In this document: one piece after another, positions 24,523-33,406 of the stretch
How the letters are laid out: each line of letters starts with the position of its first letter
Numbering within the stretch: position 1 is the first letter of the stretch
Assembly: GCA_002435785.1 (NCBI GenBank)
Contig: DIUC01000033.1
Coordinates: 50,851-114,850, forward strand
DNA length: 64,000 nt
Direction of reading: 5' to 3'
Origin: Saprospiraceae bacterium UBA6168
GTDB lineage: Bacteria > Bacteroidota > Bacteroidia > Chitinophagales > Saprospiraceae
Notes under the pieces: model-generated
The model's database searches: none
The model's input: only the letters and a program-made list of their open reading frames with translations
What the model was told of the DNA's origin: nothing
Translations under genes and position numbers: made by a program

Positions 24523-24809
24523 TCCACGTCAAAAACCTCTTTGACATCAAGGGTGATGCCTGTTGTAGGGTCAGTCATTTTGCCAGATTTGAACCATTCA
24601 TAGTCCTCTTTATTCGGCAAATACAGCACAATTGCAAGCAATTCTGGAATAATTACCCATGCGGATTTGACGCCTGCTGGGAAGTAATACTCCTTGACTT
24701 TTTGAATTATTTGGGCAATTGGTTGACTTGCGGAGAGAATTTCCACCGTTGTTAGGGGCATTTGAGTCATTTTTACAACGTCGGGTTGCTTGCCCAGTTC
24801 ACTGTTCAT
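24519..24809 (-). pseudogene. Uma2-family nuclease-like gene, 3' part
   Basis: A 96-residue frame whose content (MTQMPLTTVEILSASQPIAQ, then EYYFPAGVKSAWVIIP, then MTDPTTGITLDVKEVF) is the C-terminal half of a Uma2-type (PD-(D/E)XK nuclease fold) protein. The N-terminal half lies in the next frame upstream, ending in DICIYPK followed by a stop that overlaps this ATG (ATGA at 24806-24809). Homologues I know have both halves in one chain, so a one-base frameshift is likely; coupled translation of two chains is the alternative. Uma2 proteins are of unclear function and very common in cyanobacteria and Bacteroidota. Confidence 0.6.
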
Positions 24810-25123
24810 TTTGGGTAAATGCAGATGTCTGGAGTAGTTCCTTTTGGGAGGGTTTCCAATGCTAATTCTGACATTAATGAGAACTGGTTGGTGTAATCAC
24901 GCTTAAGCAAATACCCAAGTTGCAACTGAATCATGGAGTGGTCGAGGCTGGGCTTAGGTTTGTTCCTTTCGAGTTCGTAAGTGTCTATTTCTCTTTTCCT
25001 AACTTTCTTATGGGCATCTAAAACCAGATTAAAGCATTTTGGACAAAAATAGAAATAAAGGACTAAAAACCAAAGTAGAAGTCGAATGGATATAAATAAC
25101 CTCAAAAGCCATAATCCCCACAC
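24806..25123 (-). pseudogene. Uma2-family nuclease-like gene, 5' part
   Basis: This frame carries REIDTYELERNKPKPSLDHS and LALETLPKGTTPDICIYPK, the first half of the Uma2 fold. The listed 5' end is doubtful: the residues before KREIDTY are hydrophobic and unlike the family, and a -7 box (TATTTTTG, minus strand, 25051-25044) lies inside them. An ATG in another frame (MPIRKLGKEK) would join KREIDTY after a one-base shift in an A/G-rich run near 24990, hinting at a second frameshift. Confidence 0.55.
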
Positions 25124-25158
25124 AAAAAAGCCCAGTTAATTTTGACCAGACTTTTTTG

Positions 25159-27813
25159 TTATCCAATGAGGGACTTTGCCCTCCGCACCGCCTTCTCCAA
25201 ACCACTCACATCCTTCCCCCCTGCTGAAGCAAAGAACGGCTGCCCGCCGCCGCCGCCTTGAATGTCCTTAGCCAGTTCCCTGACCATGTTCCCGGCGTTG
25301 TAGCGGTCGGTGAGTTCCTTGCTCACGGAGACCATGATTTGCGGTTTGCCATCGCTTTCGAGGCCGAAGACGATGACACAGTTGCCAACCTCCTGCTCCA
25401 ATTGGAAGGCAAGCGTCTTCACGGCGTTGGCGTCCTGCAAGGGCAACTTGGCGGCGAGGAATTTCACGCCATTCACCGTTTCGAATTGGCTTTTCAGCTG
25501 ACCTTTGATGGCCCCAGCCTGCTCGTGAACCATTTGCTCGACCTGCTTTTTCAGGGAACGTATCTCGTCCTGCAAGGCAATGATGGCCTTGGCCGGGTGT
25601 TGTGCGCTTTTCAGCAGGGCTTTGATTTCGTTCAGTTCCTCGATTTGCGAGCGGAAATACTGCTCAGCATTGGCAGCAGTCACCGCTTCGATTCGGCGGA
25701 TGCCAGCAGCAACGGCACTTTCCCCCACAATTTTGAACAGGCCAATTTCACCTGTGGCGGCCACGTGCGTACCGCCGCAAAGCTCTTGGCTGAAATCCTT
25801 GTCGAAGGTGATGACCCGCACTGTTTCGCCGTATTTCTCCCCAAAAAGCATCATGGCACCGAGCTTTTTGGCGTCCTCGATAGGCATGTTGCGTACCTCT
25901 TCGAGGGCGATGTTCTCCCGGATTTTACCGTTCACCACTGCTTCGATTTCCCGCACCTGCTCTTCCGTCACCTTCTCGAAATGCGAGAAGTCAAAGCGGA
26001 GACGGGCGGCGTCAACGTCTTGGCCTTTTTGAAGGGCATGGTTGCCGAGCACCTTGTGCAAAGCGGCGTGGAGCAAGTGAGCGCCTGTGTGGTTGGCGCT
26101 CGTTGACTGGCGTTTGGTGGCATCCACCTTGGCCTTCACATTTTCAGTTATCGCCTTCGGCAAACGCTCCACTACATGTACGGTCAGGTCGTTTTCTTTC
26201 ACGGTATCAAGAACGGCGATGCGCTCTGTGTTACCAAACTCCATCCAGCCTGAGTCGCCATGCTGGCCGCCACTTTCGGCGTAAAACGGTGTGTGGCTTA
26301 GCACCAGGTGGTGCTCGTTTCCTTTCTTTGTTTTTACGGTTCTGCTCCGCAAAACCTGCGAATTGAATACCTCCAACTGGTCGTAACCGACGAACTCCAC
26401 ATCGCCGGGAGCGAGGATGGTCCAGTCGCCAACTTCTTTTTCGGCGTCAGTGCGGCCCCGTTCTTTTTGCGCCAGCATCGCTTTTTCAAAGGCAGGTTCG
26501 TCAACGCTCCAACCGTTCTCCTCAGCCATGAGGCGGGTGAGGTCGATAGGGAAGCCGAAAGTATCGTAAAGCTCAAAAGCGTCTTCGCCTGCGATGACGC
26601 CTTCTTTTACCTTAATGGCTGCAAAGCGCCGGAGCCCATTTTCAAGGGTATTTAAGAACGCCTTTTCTTCGCTCTGGATAATTTTTGCAACCTGCTCTTG
26701 TTGTGCCTTCAATTCTGGGAACACATCGGCAAACATATCGGCCAGCATTGGCACAAGGCGGTGCAGGAAAGGCTCTTTTATGTTCAAAAACGAGTAGTAG
26801 TAGCGCACGGCCCTTCTGAGGATTCGACGGATGACGTATCCAGCCCCACCATTACCAGGCAACTGCCCATCGGCAATCGTGAAGCTCACTGCCCGGATGT
26901 GGTCAGCGATGACCCGCATGGCGATGTCACTCATCAGGGAGGAGGAATGAGGGGTGAGGGATGATGGGGCCGAAAGGTCTGGGTACTGCCCCATGTACTT
27001 TATGCCACTTTCTTTTTCCACAAACGCAATCAACGGGGTAAAAATATCGGTGTCGTAGGTGTTGAACTTACCCTGAATGGCGAGTGTCAGGCGCTCGAAG
27101 CCCATGCCCGTGTCCACGTGCTTGTCGGGCAGTTCTTCCAGCGAGCCATCGGCTTTTCGGTTGAACTGGATGAAGACGTTGTTCCAGATTTCGATGACCC
27201 GTGGGTTGTCCTTGTTGACAAGCTGCTCACCGGGGATTTTGGCCCGCTCCTCGTCGCTGCGCAGGTCTATGTGGATTTCGGTGCAGGGGCCACAGGGGCC
27301 AGTGTCGCCCATTTCCCAGAAGTTGTCTTTTTTGTTGCCGTTAATGATGTGGTTGAGCGGCATCACCTCCGCCCAATAGCCCTTTGCCTCATCGTCGGCG
27401 GGCACCCCTTCTGCTGGGCTTCCCTCGAACACGGTGGCAAATAGGCGGTCTTTCGGCAGTTTGTAAACCACTGTTAATAGTTCCCATGACCAGGCGATGG
27501 CCTCTTTCTTGAAATAATCGCCAAACGACCAGTTGCCGAGCATCTCGAACATGGTGTGGTGAGTACCGTCCCGGCCAACTTCTTCCAGATCGTTGTGTTT
27601 GCCACTAACACGCAAGCATTTTTGGGTGTCAGCGATTCGCCGAACTTCGGGTGTCTGTGTACCGAGAAAATAGTCCTTGAACTGGTTCATGCCCGCATTG
27701 GTGAACATGAGCGTGGGGTCGTCCTTGTTGACGATGGGGGCGGAGGGCACGATTTTGTGCTGCTTTGAGATGAAAAAGTCGAGGAATGTGCGGCGGATTT
27801 GTTGTGCGGTCAT
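25159..27813 (-). CDS. alaS: Alanyl-tRNA synthetase
   Basis: Charges tRNA-Ala. The 884-residue product has the class II core from residue 1 (RRTFLDFFISKQHKIVPSAP, MFTNAGMNQFKDYFLG), the tRNA-binding middle, the editing domain with HTGAHLLHAALHKVLG and ELCGGTHVAATGEIG, the helical linker and the C-terminal oligomerisation domain (GGGGGQPFFASAGGKD). All expected motifs are intact. Oddly, between QYPDLSA and MSDIAMRVIADHIRA it contains PSSLTPHSSSL, encoded by a CTCATCCCTCATTCC-type repeat in frame. The upstream gap to the divergent M23 gene is over 500 bp. Confidence 0.98.
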   Translation of the reverse strand: MTAQQIRRTFLDFFISKQHKIVPSAPIVNKDDPTLMFTNAGMNQFKDYFLGTQTPEVRRIADTQKCLRVSGKHNDLEEVGRDGTHHTMFEMLGNWSFGDYFKKEAIAWSWELLTVVYKLPKDRLFATVFEGSPAEGVPADDEAKGYWAEVMPLNHIINGNKKDNFWEMGDTGPCGPCTEIHIDLRSDEERAKIPGEQLVNKDNPRVIEIWNNVFIQFNRKADGSLEELPDKHVDTGMGFERLTLAIQGKFNTYDTDIFTPLIAFVEKESGIKYMGQYPDLSAPSSLTPHSSSLMSDIAMRVIADHIRAVSFTIADGQLPGNGGAGYVIRRILRRAVRYYYSFLNIKEPFLHRLVPMLADMFADVFPELKAQQEQVAKIIQSEEKAFLNTLENGLRRFAAIKVKEGVIAGEDAFELYDTFGFPIDLTRLMAEENGWSVDEPAFEKAMLAQKERGRTDAEKEVGDWTILAPGDVEFVGYDQLEVFNSQVLRSRTVKTKKGNEHHLVLSHTPFYAESGGQHGDSGWMEFGNTERIAVLDTVKENDLTVHVVERLPKAITENVKAKVDATKRQSTSANHTGAHLLHAALHKVLGNHALQKGQDVDAARLRFDFSHFEKVTEEQVREIEAVVNGKIRENIALEEVRNMPIEDAKKLGAMMLFGEKYGETVRVITFDKDFSQELCGGTHVAATGEIGLFKIVGESAVAAGIRRIEAVTAANAEQYFRSQIEELNEIKALLKSAQHPAKAIIALQDEIRSLKKQVEQMVHEQAGAIKGQLKSQFETVNGVKFLAAKLPLQDANAVKTLAFQLEQEVGNCVIVFGLESDGKPQIMVSVSKELTDRYNAGNMVRELAKDIQGGGGGQPFFASAGGKDVSGLEKAVRRAKSLIG
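26938..26966. repeat. CTCATCCCTCA-type repeat inside alaS
   Basis: GGAGGAATGAGGGGTGAGGG and flanking bases on the plus strand. On the alaS coding strand this reads CCCTCACCCCTCATTCCTC and translates SSLTPHSSSL between the catalytic domain's conserved blocks. The same word occurs at 1361 and 56086-56174. Confidence 0.75.
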
Positions 27814-28347
27814 TGATTATTGTTTTGAGGCAAATTCTGGCACTTTATAGTGTTGTTTGATTGCCTAAATCGCTTTGTTTCAAAAATTTAACAATTTAAT
27901 AAAAAGTTATCCTCATTAAATCGCTTTCGTAAAATACTGATATTCAGCGATTTGAATTCTTGTTAACGAAAATGGCAAAAAAGCGTTCGCAAAAGTTTTC
28001 CACATTAGGTCGGGTTTCAAAGCTATTTGACCATATTTGCAGCCGCCTTGGAAATTTTTGTGTGGTTGATTGACTTTTTTATCGCTACATATCCGAGGCA
28101 AACAGTCTTTGAGAAGAATAATCTGTTACTATATCCAAAAAGAGAATTTAGGGACTAAAGTATTCCAAAATAATAGCGGAATGCCGTTGTTTTAAATTAC
28201 TGACAACTTACACTGTGGACACTCGGATTTTGAAAAGTTTTTTGGGAGGGGCCCAACATTAAATTACTTTGAAAATGTCCAGTCCACCTTTGAGGTCTGA
28301 ATTTTGAGGCCGCAAAGTTAGGTTTTTGGCTCAACAAGAGAACAAGT
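27814..28347. other. 534-bp intergenic region between divergent genes
   Basis: AT-rich and without a convincing gene; a 61-codon minus-strand frame (27916-28101) has no recognisable features. A minus-strand TAACTTTG box lies at 28320-28313, which would give alaS a leader of nearly 500 nt. No known riboswitch or T-box was recognised. Confidence 0.5.
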
Positions 28348-29331
28348 ATGAAACGAGAAAAATTCTTCTACAACAAACAGACACTACAGTTTGAAAAAAT
28401 CAGGCTTTCATTTCAGGAACGGTTGAAAAAGATATTTGGCATTGCTTCCGCCATTCTTGTTTCAAGCGTATTGCTTACCCTTGCAGGCTGGCGTTTTTTC
28501 CCATCCCCACAAGAAGAAGTCCTTATCAAGGAGATAGACCAACTAAAAAGTGAGCTGAACGTGGTTCAGAGTGACTTTGGTCTTCTTTCAAAAACCCTTG
28601 CCAATATTCAAGATCGTGACCGAAGAATCCACAGGATGGTATTGGAGATGGACCCCATAGATGAAAATGTATGGGAAGGTGGTATCGGTGGCTCTCAGAA
28701 ATTTGCGGAGCTTCAAAATTTCAGCCGTTCTGGCGATATCATGGCGCAACTTCGCCAAAAAGTGGACAAGTTGAAGCGTCAAATGGTGGTTCAATCCAAG
28801 TCATTTGACGAAATTGAAAAAATGGCGAAGAACAAGGAAAAAATGTTGGCCTCCATTCCTTCCATCAAGCCTGTTCGTTCGGACAAGTTGAACAGGGGGG
28901 TTGAACTGCTCTCCGGATTTGGCTATCGGCTTCACCCCATTCACAAGATTTTCAAAATGCACACTGGCATTGATTTTTCTGCACCAAAAGGCACTGCAAT
29001 CCAAGTGACGGGTGACGGTGTTGTTACAAAAGTAGAAAAGGACAGGAGTGGCTATGGACTGCACGTGGTAGTTGACCACGGATACGGATACAAAACCCTT
29101 TATGGCCACATGTCGGCAGCCACGGTAAGGGTTGGGGAGAAAGTGAAAAAGGGACACCAGCTTGGAAAAGTTGGTAGTTCTGGCACTTCAACTGCGCCGC
29201 ATTGCCATTACGAAGTGCATTACAAAGGACAACCCGTAAATCCAATTGATTATGTGCTGGATGGGTTGACACCAATACAATACCAAGAACTGGTGCGCCT
29301 TTCAGAACTTGACAACCAATCGTTTGATTAA
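28348..29331 (+). CDS. M23 family metallopeptidase (LytM-type), membrane-anchored
   Basis: A 327-residue inner-membrane protein with a basic N-terminus, one transmembrane helix (IFGIASAILVSSVLLTLAGW), a coiled-coil stretch (residues ~60-170) and a C-terminal LytM domain. The zinc motifs HTGIDF (HxxxD) and APHCHYEVH (HxH) are intact, so it should cleave peptidoglycan cross-links or regulate such cleavage. GFGYRLHPIHKIFKMH and LYGHMS are standard for the family. It precedes the CapA gene by 73 bp, with a terminator-like hairpin overlapping the latter's first codons. Confidence 0.93.
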   Translation: MKREKFFYNKQTLQFEKIRLSFQERLKKIFGIASAILVSSVLLTLAGWRFFPSPQEEVLIKEIDQLKSELNVVQSDFGLLSKTLANIQDRDRRIHRMVLEMDPIDENVWEGGIGGSQKFAELQNFSRSGDIMAQLRQKVDKLKRQMVVQSKSFDEIEKMAKNKEKMLASIPSIKPVRSDKLNRGVELLSGFGYRLHPIHKIFKMHTGIDFSAPKGTAIQVTGDGVVTKVEKDRSGYGLHVVVDHGYGYKTLYGHMSAATVRVGEKVKKGHQLGKVGSSGTSTAPHCHYEVHYKGQPVNPIDYVLDGLTPIQYQELVRLSELDNQSFD

Positions 29332-29404
29332 CACTATTTCGTTTTTTCTATTGAGAGCAAACAAAACTAAAGACCATTTTAAGCTTCACCATTAAAGTGA
29401 TTCT

Positions 29405-30478
29405 ATGTTTTTACCAACTTTAAAAAAAGACTCCCGCTGCGGGGGTCTTTTTTTTGCACTGCTATTCTTACTTCCATGCCTACCTGTTTTTGGGCAAGAT
29501 CCCAAATTGGTGAGTATTATTGGGGTAGGGGACATGATGCTTGGCACCAACTACCCTTCCAAAGTCCATCTTCCCGCCAATGGGGGAAGCGATTTACTGG
29601 CCGAGGTCAACCAAATTTTGAACAATGCTGACGTGACATTCGGCAACCTGGAAGGGACTTTGTTTGACGGTGAGGGAGTGCCAAAAACCTGCAACGACTC
29701 CTCTAAATGCTATGTTTTCAGGACACCTGCCAGTTATGTCCGACATTTTAGCGACGCAGGTTTTGATGTCTTGAGCATTGCCAACAACCACTCCGGCGAC
29801 TTTGGCCCGGCTGGTCGGAAGGGAACAAAGGCCGTTTTGAAAAACGCTGGTATTGCCTTCGCTGGCCTGGAGGACACGGACGAAACAGCCATTTTTGAGC
29901 GAAACGGGGTTAAGTTTGGGTTCTGTGCATTTGCGCCAAATTCTGGTACCTGCGATATCCGCAAGGTTGACCGGGCAAAAGCCATGGTCTCTGCACTAAA
30001 ACAACAGTGCGACATTGTTATCGTATCATTCCACGGCGGTGCAGAGGGCACTGACAATCAACATGTTAAGAAACAAACGGAGATGTTCCTCGGCGAGGAC
30101 AGGGGCAACGTCCACAAATTTGCCCACGCTGTGATTGATGCTGGGGCTGATGTGGTTTTTGGTCACGGCCCACATGTCACTCGTGCGGTTGAGCTTTACA
30201 AAGACCGTTTTATCGCTTACAGCCTGGGCAATTTTTGTACCTATGGCAGGTTTAGCTTGACTGGCGCTTCAGGAATAGCGCCCATTATCAAGGTTTTTAC
30301 CAATGATAAAGGAGAATTTGTGAAGGGTGAAATCACCGCTACCTTCCAGAAAAAAGCACATGGCCCCAAGCTCGACCCCGAAAAACGGGTCATCACCAAA
30401 ATCAGGGAACTGACAAAGGCAGATTTTCCTGATTCGGGGCTAAACATCTCCTCAGATGGCATTATTACAAAGAACTGA
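29405..30478 (+). CDS. CapA-family (poly-gamma-glutamate synthesis-type) exported phosphoesterase-like protein
   Basis: A 357-residue exported protein with a signal peptide (LFFALLFLLPCLPVFGQ). IIGVGDMMLGTNYP and GNLEGTLFD open the calcineurin-like CapA fold, followed by IANNHSGDFG, IVSFHGGAEGT and VFGHGPHVTR with the metal-ligand-like His/Asp residues. In Bacillus CapA takes part in poly-gamma-glutamate synthesis or export; most Bacteroidota homologues are uncharacterised and no CapB/C partners are here. The first codons coincide with an intrinsic terminator (29422-29455); no other in-frame ATG, GTG or TTG precedes the signal peptide core. Confidence 0.85.
   Translation: MFLPTLKKDSRCGGLFFALLFLLPCLPVFGQDPKLVSIIGVGDMMLGTNYPSKVHLPANGGSDLLAEVNQILNNADVTFGNLEGTLFDGEGVPKTCNDSSKCYVFRTPASYVRHFSDAGFDVLSIANNHSGDFGPAGRKGTKAVLKNAGIAFAGLEDTDETAIFERNGVKFGFCAFAPNSGTCDIRKVDRAKAMVSALKQQCDIVIVSFHGGAEGTDNQHVKKQTEMFLGEDRGNVHKFAHAVIDAGADVVFGHGPHVTRAVELYKDRFIAYSLGNFCTYGRFSLTGASGIAPIIKVFTNDKGEFVKGEITATFQKKAHGPKLDPEKRVITKIRELTKADFPDSGLNISSDGIITKN
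29422..29455 (+). terminator. Intrinsic terminator overlapping the CapA gene start
   Basis: Seven A residues, then GACTCCC (29429-29435), loop GCTGC, GGGGGTC (29441-29447) with one G-T wobble, then eight T residues. By position it could end the M23 transcript, yet it lies inside codons 7-17 of the CapA gene. Confidence 0.8.
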
Positions 30479-30487
30479 CCTCGCCAC

Positions 30488-31414
30488 CTACTCCCAATCG
30501 GGTTCAAGGCCACGAAGTCCCATGTCCACAATCCTTTCGTTCTTGATGGGGTCGTCAGCATAGAAATCGAGCTGGCCGTTTTGGTTGAAGTCCTCCCACT
30601 CGAAACTCTGGTTCACGGAGAAGGACAGCGTTACTTTGATGTCCCCGGTTTCGTTTCCGGTGATGACCAAGGGCTTGGCAAACTTTCCCGTCACCACACA
30701 AGACCCAGCAGGGATGGGGCTTGACAAGAACAATGGGTTGACGACAGTTGTGGCAGCGGCTGGGGCTTCCCCAGAAATCACTGCGTTGTAAACGTCAAGG
30801 GGTGCTGAAAACGAAGTTTCAAAAGCCCAAAAACCCTGTTTTTTGTCATCGTTTACCGCAAGTGTTTTTTGGTTTGGGGTCACGCTGGAAATAAAGGTGT
30901 TGAACCCAACGAAGGATGCCACCGTGCCTTGTTGATTCTCCAGGTTGCCAATTATAGGCAAGTTCTTAAGGTTAAAATTGATAAGGTAGTTTTGGTAGGT
31001 CACACTGGTGCGAACCCATTCGTAAGTGCCGGGAGGAAGGTTCTTCAGGCTGATTTCGGTCATTAACTCGCCATTCCCTATGAGGATTGCATGATCAAAA
31101 TCCACCGCATTTTCTCCTCCTTTTGTTGTTTCTGCACCCTTGAAAAGCACGGCACCGCTGCCGAGTGGGGTGAATGCATTCGCTGCCAACTCGATATAGT
31201 GGATACTCATTTGCTGGAATTCCGGTGTTTGGGCGGCATGTCCATTTGGCAAATTTGCGGGCAGCCCAATATTGTTCAAGCGCTGTTGTTCTGGGTCAAA
31301 TTTCACAGAAAAACTCAGTTTGCGGGAAGGGTCTGCATTGGGCTGGGTTGGGTCCTTTTGGCAGGAAACAAGGGGCAGAACCAGTACGGCAAGGCAAATA
31401 ATCAATGGCTTCAT
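30488..31414 (-). CDS. Hypothetical lipoprotein
   Basis: A 308-residue lipoprotein (leader IICLAVLVLPLVSCQKDPTQ, lipidated Cys expected). The mature region is beta-rich with LKNLPPGTYEWVRTSVTYQNY, similar in style to carboxypeptidase-regulatory or DUF4382-like sandwich domains, but I do not recognise the family. The C-terminus DFNQNGQLDFYADDPI has an EF-hand-like Asp/Asn loop that may bind calcium. The Met at 31414 is chosen because it starts the lipoprotein signal; 19 upstream codons are open but unsupported. It is convergent with the CapA gene (9 bp between stops). Confidence 0.75.
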   Translation of the reverse strand: MKPLIICLAVLVLPLVSCQKDPTQPNADPSRKLSFSVKFDPEQQRLNNIGLPANLPNGHAAQTPEFQQMSIHYIELAANAFTPLGSGAVLFKGAETTKGGENAVDFDHAILIGNGELMTEISLKNLPPGTYEWVRTSVTYQNYLINFNLKNLPIIGNLENQQGTVASFVGFNTFISSVTPNQKTLAVNDDKKQGFWAFETSFSAPLDVYNAVISGEAPAAATTVVNPLFLSSPIPAGSCVVTGKFAKPLVITGNETGDIKVTLSFSVNQSFEWEDFNQNGQLDFYADDPIKNERIVDMGLRGLEPDWE

Positions 31415-31600
31415 AATTTGGATTAGCGTTGCAACAAACGAGAGTGTTGGAAAACATGGCATTTGCAGCATTTAAGAAATGTTGATTATTTGAAAAACGA
31501 CTGAAAAACGCCATGCCCTATGCGTGAATTGAAAAATTGGCCTGTTTTTTTCCTAAATCCATGTTAAAGCGTATTTTTTGAAGCACACTCACCCCTCGTC

Positions 31601-31750
31601 ATGCGCTTCTTAATAAAGCGATTCCAACGCTTCCCACAGGCTATTCTACTGTTAAACGCTAACAAAAAACAACTAATCATGCTGGCATTACTTGGCATTC
31701 TTGTCCTATTTGGCTGTGTGGCAAAAATGGCGCTACAAGGTGCAGATTAA
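31601..31750 (+). CDS. Possible small membrane protein
   Basis: A 49-codon frame from ATG 31601 to TAA 31750. It encodes a basic N-terminal part (RFLIKRFQRFPQ) and one hydrophobic segment (IMLALLGILVLFGCVAKMAL), the profile of a small single-pass membrane protein. An internal Met at codon 27 could also start it. No homologue is recognised and no clear promoter is seen; chance is a real alternative. Confidence 0.35.
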   Translation: MRFLIKRFQRFPQAILLLNANKKQLIMLALLGILVLFGCVAKMALQGAD

Positions 31751-31802
31751 AGTTGCGCCCTTCGGAGGAGTCCCTTGACCACATGGATTTGTGGTAAATG
31801 AA

Positions 31803-31832
31803 GACCAGTTGGCAGTGATTTGCCAACTGGTC
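31803..31832. other. Perfect 12-bp hairpin
   Basis: GACCAGTTGGCA (31803-31814), 6-nt loop, TGCCAACTGGTC (31821-31832). It lies about 100 bp past the M28 stop on the minus strand and 50 bp past the small ORF on the plus strand. No T-run follows on either strand, so termination is uncertain. Confidence 0.55.
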
Positions 31833-31928
31833 TATGATAGCTATGAAAAATAGTTGTCGTTTTGAGTTCTGTGCAGCTTATGAGATTAGTGCTTAGCAAA
31901 GGCTGTTTGATACGGTAAACTCCAACCG

Positions 31929-33161
31929 TCAAAATTCTACTTCCCTTTCAATCATCGCATCTTTGCGCTTAACCTTAACCTTTGCCTTGTCCCCTTTTTT
32001 GAATTTTGACAGGCCGTCCATGTAGTCATAGATGGTTTTGACTTGTATCTCACCTATTTGAAGTACGATGTCACCATTTTCAAGGCCCGCCTTCTTGGCC
32101 GGGCGGTCATCCATCACGGCGTCAATCCTCATGCCTTCCCCGTCATAAACATAGTCTGGCATCACGCCGAGGGTAACTTTGAAGCTGGCACCTTGTTGGG
32201 ATTCATCCTTGGTTTTGGTAAAAACAAGCTTTCCCCGGTCGTTCAGGTTTTCAATCAAGTTGGCAATGTACATCGAGACCTCAAAAATGCCTTGGTAATT
32301 GACCAGTTCGCTATCGTCGGAAGGCTTGTGGTAGTCGGTATGTTGGCCAGTGAAGAAATGCAGCACTGGCATGTCCTTGAGGTAAAAGGAGGTGTGGTCA
32401 GATGGGCCAACTCCGCTGTCGGTCGTTTTGATTTTAATATTCGCAAAGGTGATTTTTTCCAAGGCTTCCTTCCAAGTCGGAGAGGTGCCTGCACCGTTGA
32501 TAGCAAGGACTTTTTCTTCGTTCAATCGGCCAACCATGTCCATGTTGAGCATGAAGTTGACGTTTTCAAGACTAAAGGAAGGTTTTTCAACGAATTTTTT
32601 GGAACCAACCAGCCCCAGTTCTTCCGCCGAAAAAGCCAGAAACAAGTAGTTGTTCTTGTTCAAACCAGACTTTTTCAGGTGCTCGGCAAGGAAAAGCAGG
32701 CTGGCAACGCCACTTGCGTTGTCGTCGGCACCATTATGAACAGCGGGTTCCCCTACGTGGAGCGAAGTGCCAGGTAGGCCGTAGCCCAAGTGGTCATAAT
32801 GGGCACCAATTACAATGGTGTTTGCCGCTTTGTTGTCAATGAACCCGACCACGTTTTTTCCGATTCGAGGCTCGCCTCCAGCGGTGGAATGGGGGTCTGG
32901 GTTATATTGGAAATCGAATGGTTGAAACCAAGAACCACCAAGCCCCTTTGGTTCAAGGCCGATTTCCTCAAACCTGGTAGCGATGTACTTGGCTGCAAGC
33001 TCTCCACCAGGCTTGCCTGCTTCTCTTCCCTCCAATAAATTGGAGGAAAGATAAACTACATCTACCTGAAGTTTTTGGATGGATTTTGAGTTCTCTTGGC
33101 AGAAAATGGTTGGGATGGAGAAGGCAATAAGTAGGACCGTGAAGACATTTTTGATACTCAT
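31929..33161 (-). CDS. M28 family aminopeptidase with C-terminal PDZ domain
   Basis: An exported di-zinc peptidase of 410 residues. After the signal peptide (FTVLLIAFSIPTIFCQ) the M28 fold shows the metal ligands in order: IGAHYDHLG, NGADDNASG, SAEELGLVG, LNMDMVGR and HTDYHKPSDD. The last ~100 residues (IDAVMDDRPAKKAGLENGDIV) form a PDZ domain that may bind substrate tails. Periplasmic or outer-surface peptide degradation is the likely role. No type IX signal is present. Monocistronic as far as can be seen. Confidence 0.93.
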   Translation of the reverse strand: MSIKNVFTVLLIAFSIPTIFCQENSKSIQKLQVDVVYLSSNLLEGREAGKPGGELAAKYIATRFEEIGLEPKGLGGSWFQPFDFQYNPDPHSTAGGEPRIGKNVVGFIDNKAANTIVIGAHYDHLGYGLPGTSLHVGEPAVHNGADDNASGVASLLFLAEHLKKSGLNKNNYLFLAFSAEELGLVGSKKFVEKPSFSLENVNFMLNMDMVGRLNEEKVLAINGAGTSPTWKEALEKITFANIKIKTTDSGVGPSDHTSFYLKDMPVLHFFTGQHTDYHKPSDDSELVNYQGIFEVSMYIANLIENLNDRGKLVFTKTKDESQQGASFKVTLGVMPDYVYDGEGMRIDAVMDDRPAKKAGLENGDIVLQIGEIQVKTIYDYMDGLSKFKKGDKAKVKVKRKDAMIEREVEF

Positions 33162-33370
33162 TTAAAATTTTTTAGATTAGAATGTAATTAAAAGGCAGTG
33201 ATGCGGCAATTCAACAAAGTTTAGATGACTTTGTGGTTAAGTTGTTGATTTATTGATGGTGATAGATTTTTATTTTAGTTAATTATGTTTTTTTATAAGA
33301 AATAAGCTTCCAGTACCTTTACAATGTTGTTAAATTTTCCCATAATCACTTTAATTTCTTGACAATTGTT

Positions 33371-33400
33371 TTGCGAAATTACATTAAGAAATTAAATTTG
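33371..33400 (+). promoter_or_regulatory. Strong Bacteroidota promoter, plus strand, intergenic
   Basis: TTTTG (33369-33373), 19 bp spacer, TAAATTTG (33393-33400): both elements and the spacing match the consensus. No protein gene follows on the plus strand before a terminator at 33521-33557. Confidence 0.7.
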
Positions 33401-33406
33401 CATTGT

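Noticed and set aside
25258..26106. 282-codon plus-strand frame opposite alaS
   Set aside because: Antisense to the editing and C-terminal domains of alaS; no independent evidence.
27916..28101. 61-codon minus-strand frame in the alaS/M23 gap
   Set aside because: Short, AT-rich, without signal peptide, motif or promoter support.
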